64,000 nt of DNA. It comes from Spirogloea muscicola. Taxonomy: Eukaryota; Streptophyta; Zygnematophyceae; Spirogloeales; Spirogloeaceae. Below the pieces are notes generated by a model. That model had not been told where the DNA came from and made no database searches. It worked only from the letters and a program-made list of their open reading frames with translations. The DNA lies in contig WELB01000044.1 of NCBI GenBank assembly GCA_009602725.1, positions 172,506 through 236,505 on the forward strand, given 5' to 3'. Position 1 is the first letter of the stretch; the number at the start of each line of letters is the position of its first letter. Both the position numbers and the translations under genes were made by a program. Shown one piece after another: positions 55,312-64,000 of the stretch.

Positions 55312-56075
55312 AAGTTGCTACTGCGGAGCAAGTCGCTCGCTCGCCGGCGCGTCTAAAGTACATTCAGAAGCAGCATTCTCTCGGTGGATTGGTAGGGAAG
55401 ACTCTATATCACTGATGCACTGCGGGGCAGACCAGAGGAGGCAGAAGTGCTGCGAGCTTGCCACCGCACCGCGGCGGCAAGGCGGCAGCCGTCGGGAGGT
55501 CTGCAATGGGGCAAGCGAGCCGCGCGCACCATGAGGCGCCGGCGACTGCGGCACGGCAGGACTGAAGCCTGCCTGCTGCTGGTGCTGAAGGGAGTCGATG
55601 CTGGTCTAGCGTGTTATAGCATGGAAGCCGCAGGATGCGACGCTATGGAGCCGAAGAAAGGCAACCGAACATCATCGATACACCAGCATGTTTCAAGAGG
55701 CCCAAGGTGGGGGGGTGACGATTGTCGACGGTGGTTGCGGAAGGCCAGCCCAACAAGCGAAGAAGGCTAGTTGGGCTCCCTTGAACGAGGACAGGTCCAC
55801 AGCGGCGAGTGGTCGTTGGTCAGTGGGCGACGGAGCGAGACAGGGGAGCGGACGGGAGACCGCTTCACCGAGGCACCGCCCCAGTAGCCAAGCGCCTGCC
55901 CCACCTCCCTCGCGCCCGGGCCCCCGCCGCGGGGCCTGGCGTGCGCGTCGCCGCCGCGGCCGCTGCTGGCGGGCTCGGCGCCGCTGGAGGACCAGCCTCC
56001 TCGCCTCGTCAGGGCTCGCGGGACCGGCGGGGGGATCGAGAGCGCCTCCTCGCGGCTGCGGCTGCGGCTGCCACG
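55312..56075. promoter_or_regulatory. Spacer of head-to-head RAD51C and beta-adaptin genes
   Basis: 764 bp. A minus-orientation hairpin variant (GGTTGCGGAAGGCCAGCCC, 55,735-55,753) lies 430 bp 5' of RAD51C. The segment 55,900-56,075 is GC-rich and contains the beta-adaptin 5' UTR. Open frames in it are unrecognised. Confidence 0.45.
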
Positions 56076-59000
56076 ATGAGCGGCCATGACTCCAAGTACT
56101 TCACGACGACCAAGAAGGGCGAGATCCACGAGCTCAAGGAGGAGCTCAACTCGCAGTACAAGGTGCACCTCGGGCGAGCCGGCGTGCAGCTCCAGGCTGT
56201 GCAGCATACCTTCAGCCGCCACGAAGGCCCGCAGGCTAGGAATGGCCAGCAGGCATCTGCGCGACACTTGGGTCCTGGCCTGCTTGTCGGGCTCGGCTGG
56301 CATTAGTCCATGAGGTGCTACTGGAGAGCATATGGAGAGCATCCAGAGGAGGTCGACGCCTGGCCTGCACTCATGGGCTTTGAGTGCACGCTGGCTCTTA
56401 TTTTGCAGGACAAGCGGAAGGATGCCGTCAAGAAGGTCATAGCAGCAATGACAGTCGGGAAGGACGTCTCGATGCTCTTCACGGACGTGGTGAATTGCAT
56501 GCAGACAGAGAATCTGGAGCTCAAGAAGCTGGTCTACCTTTACCTCATCAACTACGCTAAGAGCCAGCCAGACCTTGCCATATTGGCGGTGAACACGTTT
56601 GTGAAGGTAGTGAACGGCTGTACAACCTGTCCTCGTTGTTCAGCACTGCAGTAAATTGTCTGCAGACACGCTTACAAGACTATGCTCAAAGAAGGCTTCT
56701 CACTTTGTACCTTACTTCTTATTGCAGGACTCGCAAGACCCCAACCCTCTGATCAGGGCCTTGGCTGTGAGGACGATGGGTTGCATCCGTGTTGACAAGA
56801 TCACAGAGTACCTTTGTGATCCGTTGCAGCGATGCCTCAAGGTTTCACGCCCTCCACCAGCCCATGAAGCCCTTAACCCCTCTAGCTACAGTTGCTGATC
56901 AGCCACCCTGCTGCAGTCAGTGCTGACCTGTGCTTATGGAAGGACAATGCACGGCTCTTCTGCCTTTTGTGTTCAGGACGAAGACCCATATGTGCGCAAG
57001 ACTGCAGCCCTCTGTGTCGCCAAGTTGTACGACATAAATGCAGAGCTGGTGGAGGACCGCGGCTTTTTGGACGCTCTGAAGGAGATGATCTCCGATAGCA
57101 ACCCCATGGTGGTGGCTAATGCTGTTGCTGGCCTTGCAGAGATACAGGAGAGCACCAGCAAGTCGGTCTTTGAGATCACAAGTACCACTCTCTTCAAGCT
57201 CCTTGCTGCCCTCAACGAGTGCACAGAGTACAACGCCATACCCTGTACATCAAAGCGCGATCCATGTTGCAGTGCATATTCTATTCAGGCTTCTCTACTT
57301 GTCCGCAAGCAATTAGACCTGATCAGACTTATGTGTTCAGGTGGGGCCAAGTCTTCATCCTTGATTCGTTAGCCAAGTACAAGGCTAGTGATGTACGGGA
57401 TGCTGAGAGCATTGTTGAGAGAGTGACGCCAAGATTGCAGCATGCCAATTGTGCCGTTGTTCTCTCTGCTGTCAAGGTGAGGTACACAAAGAAGGCCTCC
57501 TAGACTAGCAATAAGGTTGCCCTTAACATCACAATTCAAAGTGACTTTTTGTGAGCGGTTGTGCTTCAGTACGGTACATCATTGTGCACACCATAATATT
57601 GTGGAGTATTGTACTTTGTGTGGGTTATTGCTCAGGTGATATTGCAGCAGATGGAGCTCATCACAAGCATTGACATTATTAGAACACTGACGAAGAAGAT
57701 GGCACCTCCTCTTGTCACACTCCTGTCCTCAGAGCCAGAAATTCAATATGTTGCCCTTCGGAATATCAATCTCATTGTGCAGCGCCGTCCTGGAGTTTTG
57801 GCACATGAGATCAAGGTAGTCTTGTCTTCCAATAAAGTCTGACCTGTTCTTCAACCTTGTATTACCAGCTTCTGGAACTTGAATTACAGGACAAATGCAC
57901 AGCTTGAAGGACATGGCAGTGACTTTCTCATACCTTGGCAGTCAGTCGGACCTACAAAGAGCTTATGGGTTGACTTTGTGCAGGTGTTCTTTTGCAAATA
58001 CAATGATCCTATTTACGTCAAGCTGGAAAAACTGGAAATTATGATCAAGCTGGCTTCTGATAGAAACATAGACCAGGTACAACACACGTCACTGTGATCT
58101 ATAATCTGGTCACAATGATGTGCATGAGTGAAAGAGTTGCCCTATACTGCGGTGCTCAGTAGGCACTCAGCAAAGCCCTTCATGCCCTCCATGAGAAGCT
58201 TACCACGGGCTGGTACTTAGCTCGATGTCTAAAGGTAGAGCATAGGCATTTGGCCACTCACATTCATCAATTCTTATGGTCAGGTTCTCCTAGAATTCAA
58301 GGAGTATGCCACAGAGGTGGATGTAGATTTTGTCAGGAAAGCTGTCAGGGCCATAGGAAGGTGTGCTATCAAGCTGGAGCGGGCAACTGAACGTTGTATC
58401 AACGTTCTCCTAGACTTGATCAAATTGAAAGTCAACTATGTGGTACAAGAGGCGATTATTGTGATCAAAGACATCTTCCGACGATATCCAAATACGTATG
58501 TTGCCAATCATTTGATGCACTTTGACCTTTTCTCAATAGTAAGAGTACTGATTGCATAAATCGAAGTCTACTACAGATTCAACACATGCAGGATTGCTCA
58601 AGTTCAAGAGACATTGTAGGATGAGCGATTGCCATAGCTTGTGCTAGCATTTTTGAGAGCTCCAGTGTTGCTATTTCAGGTATGAGTCCATTATTGCAAC
58701 ATTGTGTGAGAGCCTTGATACCCTTGACGAGCCAGAGGCCAAGGTAGCAAAGTTTCTTACCTTACTACTTCCATGCAGATTATATATTTTTAAAGTATGA
58801 CATCAGCTAGTGGTTTTCCAGTGTCAGCCTGTCGGCTGGGCCCTACAGCTTCCACCTTGAACTCATACTGAGCAGACTGCACCCTCACTTTACATTGAAA
58901 TATTCATGACTGAGCTTCATGTACGTAACTGTGGAATATGTCAGGCTTCCATGATATGGATCATTGGCGAGTATGCTGAGAGGATAGACAATGCCGATGA

Positions 59001-61204
59001 GTTGTTGGAGAGTTTCCTAGAGGGCTTTCCAGAAGAGACCGCACAAGTGCAACTCCAATTGCTCACTGCTGCTGTTAAGCTCTTCCTGAAAAAACCGACT
59101 GAAGGGCCACAGCAGATGATACAGGTAACACAGGTCAAACCCATAAGGACAGCCCATCAGACTGAAGCTTGTCTATTGTAAGAGTACGTTCTTTAGACCG
59201 CCACACAGTACCTCACAAAGCCAGGCTATTGAGAAATCAATGCTGGAACATGTTGTAGGTCGTCCTGAACAACGCCACACAGGAGACAGACAACCCCGAT
59301 CTGCGTGACCGCGCTTTCATTTATTGGCGACTGCTGTCAACAGATCCAGAGGTAGGGAGTACACTCGGTCGCCCACGCTCTTGCAAATGTCATTGCTGCA
59401 GAGTGCAGAATGCCTCCAGCGCTTGGTCGTGAATTGCTTTCAGAGTAGTCACAACGTTCTCATCACAAGTTCATTCTTCAAATTTCAGCATTTCTTAGCT
59501 GCAGGCCCCGTAATGTGATGTTTACTTTATAATTCTTCAGATGGGTAGAAGCTGAGTGGTTGACTTCGCTGACTATTGTGCTACACAGGCTGCAAAGGAT
59601 GTTGTGTTGGCAGAAAAGCCTATTATTAGCGATGAGATTAATGACTTCGAACCCTCATTGTTGGATCTGCTTTTGGCCAACATTGCGACCTTGGCGTCCG
59701 TTTATCACAAGCCCCCCGAAGCATTCGTGTCTCGCGTTCCTGCCTCTGCACAGACCACTCCCGCAGATGCTGAGGCAGACGACCTCTACACTGACGGTCA
59801 GCTTGGTATCAGCGGTGCCGAAGACTCCTCGGCTCCTGTGACAGCATCATCGCTCGATGGTGTAGGGACGAGATCAGTTGCGGCATCAGCTGCTCCTCCC
59901 GTGGCACCGACCAAGACCTTGCCACCACTGCAGCAAGCCCCCCAAGCTGCAGGTCCAGATTTACTGGGAGATTTGGTGGGGCTCGACTCCAATGGCACAG
60001 TGCCTGGGAACGCGCCACCAGCTGCTGAGTAAGGAGGACCCCTGCATGTATGGCTGCACATGATTCTCAAAGAGTAAAGCATCTGCGAGCTCCCCAATCA
60101 ACATTCTTGAACTGAAAATAGTGACCTCTACCTGCAGGGTCGCATTGCCTGTTCTACTGGCTGCCTCAGCAGGGCAGGGGCTGCAAATCAGTGGTACATT
60201 GACAAGACAAAATGCAGCCGTCTTCTACAACCTCCGATTCGACAACAGCAGTCCGGTGCCACTTGATGGCTTCATGATCCAGTTCAACAAGAACACATTC
60301 GGCATAGCACCTGCTGCCCCCCTTCAGGTCGATTTCGCTCTTTTTCATCACACTGGCCCAAGTTTGCCGTCTGAGTTGCAACCTCTTTACATCCAATTCT
60401 CACCTGTGCAGGTCCCACTTTTACAGCCAGGTGGATCAGCCTCAGTCCTGCTCCCGCTGGCACTGTTCCAGAACTTATCTCCTCCTCCTCCTACTTCAGT
60501 CCTTCAGGTGGCCATTAAAAACAATCAGCAGCCTGTTTGGTACTTCACAGACTCTGTTCCTCTGCACGTTTTCTTTTCTGAAGAAGGCCGAGTGGAACGA
60601 GCTGCTTTCTTGGAGGTGAGCCTACATTTGGGAGCACAGTGGCTGCTACAGGTCCACATGCACTTTACTGTCTGGCCTTGTCAATGCCACAGACAAGTGT
60701 ACCTGCAGCTGAATGCCGCATATTCCTCCTACAGACGTGGAAATCGTTACCAGATGCCAATGAGGTTACGAGAGAATTCTCGGAGAGTATCATCAGCAAT
60801 CTCGATGTCACTCTTGAAAGGCTTGCTTCCAACAACGTCTTCTTTGTTGCTAAGCGTCGTCTGAAAGACACAAACAAGGTCAGCTGGCACTTGGCACCTC
60901 GCAGCAAGCTCAATATTGCTTGACGATAGGAACATCGAACGTTGGGCACAAAGTGCTGTTGACATCCTCCCTTGACATGTAGCGGTGGCAGACATGCAGC
61001 AACCTCCTGACATGCATTGTTACTGGTTATGGTGGACGCATGCAGGATGCTATCTATACTTCGGTGAAACTAGTGTCAAATGTGCCCCTTTTGGTGGAGT
61101 TCACTTTCGCTTCTGGCATCCCTGGCGTGACTTGTGCCGTCAAGACGCCTTCAGTAGAGTACACGCCACTCTTCTTCGAGAGTGTTGAGAAATTGCTGCA
61201 ATGA
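56076..61204 (+). CDS. Beta-adaptin of AP-1/AP-2 clathrin adaptor complexes
   Basis: The large beta subunit that bridges cargo adaptors and clathrin at the trans-Golgi and plasma membrane; plants share beta subunits between AP-1 and AP-2. Sixteen exons with consistent phases give 914 residues: 56,076-56,162; 56,409-56,606; 56,728-56,841; 56,977-57,227; 57,341-57,476; 57,636-57,815; 57,984-58,076; 58,284-58,495; 58,680-58,743; 58,945-59,124; 59,259-59,351; 59,589-60,028; 60,138-60,327; 60,412-60,615; 60,735-60,878; 61,046-61,204. N-terminus [20 protein letters not shown] is the family's. The HEAT/armadillo trunk is intact ([40 protein letters not shown]). The hinge (exon 12) is Ala/Pro/Asp-rich with [10 protein letters not shown]. 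The appendage has [19 protein letters not shown] and [11 protein letters not shown]. The C-terminus [13 protein letters not shown] matches the plant and animal ends. Exons in the AT-rich body are typical; only exon 1 is in a GC-rich island. Confidence 0.96.
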
Positions 61205-61640
61205 CAACTCTGTTCCCACTTTTGGCAGCTCACAAGCTCCTGAAGAGCAAGTGAAAATAGAAATTTCATGCTGGCAGTATGCCTCACCATCCATGACGCT
61301 GGACTGATAATGTTGGCTTGACATGTGTCTAAATTGCAAGCCCTCCGCCAATTCCCAACTTCAAGCTCTGTAGGGCGGCCAATGAAAGGTGGCAAGCAGC
61401 CAGACAAGTAGATGTTTTGCTACTTAAGGTCAAATAGTGAGCATGCAGTCAAGATGCAGGAGAGCCACTCCTGCACAGCCCCTCCCCTGCCATTGGAGAC
61501 GGCAGACTTATCACCAAGGCTAGGCTGTAGTGCAGCGAGAAGCGAAGTGCAAGTTGTCCGTCTGGGGGCAGCATTTGTAGGCCAGCAAATGGAGCTTTAC
61601 TGCTTCTCACAGCGATTGCCTTACATTGAGAGAGCTATTT
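61205..61640. other. Intergenic, no feature seen
   Basis: Presumed 3' UTR of beta-adaptin and spacer; no recognisable exon or repeat up to the hairpin copy at 61,657. Confidence 0.45.
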
Positions 61641-61656
61641 CTATTTCTTCTCGTTC

Positions 61657-61676
61657 GGGCTTGGCCTTTCACAGCC
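61657..61676 (+). repeat. Hairpin repeat (family A), plus copy
   Basis: GGGCTTGGCCTTTCACAGCC followed by CTCGCCCCCTTTCCATG, the usual 3' context of the family. Confidence 0.65.
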
Positions 61677-61785
61677 CTCGCCCCCTTTCCATGCTCCCCG
61701 CAGTCCTTCCCAACCTCTCTGCATGGACAGTCTTCCAGCTCCTCGGCTTTGTTTCTTGTAGCCCCGTTTTCCTGCACTGACTTCT

Positions 61786-61852
61786 GCCTGAACAATGTAC
61801 TGGCTTAAATTGGCCACCGTTTCATTTCATGCGCACCGCGCGCGTTCCCCCC
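61786..61852 (+). repeat. Repeat family B, plus orientation, upstream of ALG2
   Basis: One of the best copies: CTTCTGCCTGAACAATGTAC, TGGCTTAAATTGGCCACCG, TTTCATTTCATGCGCACCGC, GCGCG. It ends about 276 bp before the ALG2 start codon and is probably in the promoter or 5' UTR. Confidence 0.75.
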
Positions 61853-62127
61853 CCCTCGCTCGGTGTCGGAAGCCTTCACGGCAACGCGAGCGTGCCCGCC
61901 CTCACCGCCGGCGTTGCGGCCGCCGCTGCTGCCGCCGCCGCCGCCGCCGCCATCACAGGGCAGCCGGCGTCCGATCGGGAGTACCGTCCTACGCGGAAGG
62001 AGCGAGGACGGTGCCGTGGACTCGGAGCGGCAGTCCCCGTGCCGGCCCCGAGCCGCAGTCGCCCGCCGTCGACAGGCGCCGAGCGAGCGCTTTCTGCGGT
62101 GCTGCCGCGGGGCTCCTTGGCGGGGCC

Positions 62128-64000
62128 ATGCTGCCGCCTTCGCCAGCGCCGGCGGCGCGGGGCCCGCTGCGCGTCGCCATCTGCCACCCTGACCTCGGCA
62201 TTGGTAGGCCGACGCACCTTGGCAAACCATGCCCTCTGCTGGTGCAATGGCCTTCTCCCGCGCCACTGCCGTCCACAAACGTAGCAGCGAGCTCATACGT
62301 GCCGTCGGATGTCGAGCAGGTGGCGCCGAGCGCCTCATTGTGGACGCTGCGGTGGAGCTAGCAGCCCGGGGGCACGCCGTCCACGTCTTCACTGCGCACC
62401 ATGACCCGAGCCGCTGCTTTGAGGAGACCGTCACTGGTACGGCTAGTCGGCCGTCACCATCCCTCGGGCCCATCAGCTATCAGCAATCCATTTTCAGACC
62501 TGTGCTGTCAAGCTCGACTGTGTGGGGCGGCAGCCTCAGCCATTTGCTATCCTGCACATTGACATGCCTCCAAACTTCACGCAGGACGTTTTTCTGTGTC
62601 GGTGTATGGCGACTTCCTGCCCCGTCACATCTTCTACCGCTTCCACGCCATTTGCGCATACTTACGCTGCTGTTATGTAGCGCTGGCTATGATCCTCTGG
62701 TGGCCCCATTTTGATGTGGTATTGGCAGATCAAGTGTCCGCTGTAATACCAATCCTCCACCTTGCCAGGAATTCCAAGGTACTGTTTTCTCCATTGGCTG
62801 GTATGCTTATGTCCAGCATAATGCACGTGCAGTAGCTCCAGTGAAGATTCTATAATTGTGGATACTGGTCAACGGACAAGCATGCCTGCCCCAGGTCTCT
62901 CAGAAGTGCTGCATAAGTCACCATGCCCTATTTCCATGTTCTCTATTGCATGCCCTTGCAATTACCTAAACAGAGGCATGACACGACTTGCATCCTACTG
63001 CCCTCCAGTATCAGATGTATTTGAGGTCACACCAAGAGAACCCTTTGCGTGTGAACCTGAAACCCTTTCCGGGCACACTCAAGTGCGTTACAGGTACTGT
63101 TCTATTGCCACTATCCTGATAAGCTGTTGGCAACAAGGACTACAGCAGTCAAGCAACTATACAGGCAGCCAATTGACTGGATTGAGCAAGTCACAACTGG
63201 TGAGGACCGCGAAGCATCCATCCACTCTGCAGCCCAATCCACCTTTGCAATCACTTGGTCTTCTGTTGGATAAATTCAGGACAAGTTGGCTGGCCTTCTG
63301 TAGCCTAACTTTGCAATCATGTGCAGTTTACAGGTCAAGCAGACCAGATAGTTGTGAACAGCACTTTCACGGCTGAGACCTTCTCCCAGGCATTCCGGTC
63401 ACTGTCCTCACGGGGATTGAAGCCTGCAGTGCTGTACCCTGCTGTTGATGTTACACAGTATGACTCCATTGCACCTCCCACGCCACCAAGAAGGAATACG
63501 ACAAGCATCACAAGAGCAGGTGGCAATCTGGCTGACATCCCTGGTTTACCTGCTGACTCGTGAGCCTTCGCACTTGCGGCAATGTCCCATACCCCTTATG
63601 ACTGTGCAAGTCTCTAGATTTGGGCACTGAGGCCCTGTAGAGTGACAAGTGCCAGGTTGCTGCTAAGAACAGCTTCTAGAGAATGCTTGCAGGATTCAGG
63701 CTTGAAAGCAATGGTTCCTGAAGTTCTTGCATCCTTCTGCTGCCACAGGCGAATATTCCTGTCAATAAATAGGTTTGAGAGGAAGAAAGGTGTAGAGCTG
63801 GCTATCTTGGCATATGGCATCTGCAAGCGGCGGGAAATGGCTGCTCGCGAGCAAGAGTCACCTGCAAAACGGTTGGATGCATATGGGGATGTGAAGCTTG
63901 TCATAGCAGGTGTGCTAAACTCACTACCTCCAGACTCTTGAACTCATTGCTGGAGATATACATCAAGCTGCAATTGGGGACCCACGCCCCCCCCCCCGCT
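62128..64000 (+). CDS. ALG2: ALG2 alpha-1,3/1,6-mannosyltransferase, 5' part (runs off the window)
   Basis: A GT4 enzyme on the cytosolic face of the ER that adds the second and third mannose to the dolichol-linked N-glycan precursor. Exons: 62,128-62,203 ([13 protein letters not shown]), 62,320-62,436 ([20 protein letters not shown], then [16 protein letters not shown]), 62,585-62,778 ([20 protein letters not shown], then [14 protein letters not shown]), 63,094-63,199 ([20 protein letters not shown], then [11 protein letters not shown]) and from 63,334 ([20 protein letters not shown], then [11 protein letters not shown]). A further exon from about 63,749 has [20 protein letters not shown], the donor-sugar-binding INRFERKK signature, and DVKLVIAG before a gtg donor at about 63,910. 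The first four junctions fit phase exactly. The 3' edge of the fifth exon is unclear (GTATGA after VDVTQ, or 63,519). The rest of the gene lies beyond the window, which ends in a run of 13 C followed by GCT. Confidence 0.93.

Noticed and set aside
63986-64000. A functional poly-C tract at the window end
   Set aside because: A run of 13 C at the boundary, inside an ALG2 intron, is more likely a simple repeat or assembly-quality effect; nothing supports a role.

Overview
This window is nuclear DNA of a eukaryote of the green lineage, most likely a streptophyte (a charophyte-grade alga or an early land plant). The genes are split by many short GT-AG introns (about 90-350 bp). First exons sit in very GC-rich islands while later exons and introns are AT-richer. 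The recognisable proteins have plant-type architecture: a CCCH/G-patch protein with the plant C-terminus, a plant FSH-type serine hydrolase, a DREB-like AP2/ERF factor, a bZIP factor, a shared AP-1/2-type beta-adaptin and a plant-type fucosyltransferase-like protein. A short run of the plant telomere repeat (TTTAGGG) lies inside one gene. I cannot name the species.

Layout. 1-14.4 kb is poorly recognisable: candidate exons of unknown genes, a small membrane-protein gene (5.0-5.8 kb, minus), an 80-residue protein gene with a GRELF motif (7.9-8.4 kb), a 3' fragment of a non-LTR retroelement (6.3-7.5 kb), dispersed repeats, and a small unknown gene at 13.75-14.41 kb. At 15-20 kb a CCCH/G-patch RNA-binding protein gene (minus) and an FSH-family serine hydrolase gene (plus) diverge from one 376-bp CG-repeat-rich spacer. 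A small unknown gene lies at 20.8-21.4 kb (minus). 21.4-30 kb is mostly GC-rich non-coding sequence, degenerate retroelement and repeats, with exons of one unknown coiled-coil protein near 28.1-28.5 kb. A bZIP transcription factor (30.4-32.9 kb, plus) and a METTL13-like methyltransferase (34.3-36.5 kb, minus) converge. 37-41.5 kb is a dense field of retroelement tails and hairpin repeats in alternating orientation. It is followed by an AP2/ERF factor (42.2-44.0 kb, plus), a fucosyltransferase-like gene (44.8-47.9 kb, minus), another retroelement fragment flanked by a 30-bp inverted repeat (48.25-49.54 kb), gluconokinase (49.6-50.8 kb, plus), TMEM97/sigma-2-receptor-like (51.6-52.9 kb, plus), RAD51C (53.0-55.3 kb, minus), a 16-exon beta-adaptin (56.1-61.2 kb, plus), and the 5' part of ALG2 (62.1 kb to the window edge, plus).

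The genes are unrelated housekeeping and regulatory genes (vesicle coat, N-glycan assembly, recombination repair, gluconate phosphorylation, sterol/membrane protein, RNA binding, transcription). There is no operon logic; shared regulation can only be suspected for head-to-head pairs (CCCH/G-patch with FSH hydrolase; RAD51C with beta-adaptin).

The most unusual feature is the repeat landscape. A short stem-loop, GGGCTG-N7/8-CAGCCC, occurs about 35 times in both orientations and is also found about 100 bp after the stop codon of several retroelement tails. A second repeat (consensus beginning TTGCCTGAAC and ending CGCACCGCGCGCC) repeatedly lies 80-470 bp 5' of a predicted start codon, in the same orientation as the gene. 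Exon/intron structures were read by eye from splice consensus and protein similarity. Coordinates given as exact were checked for reading phase; the others are marked approximate.
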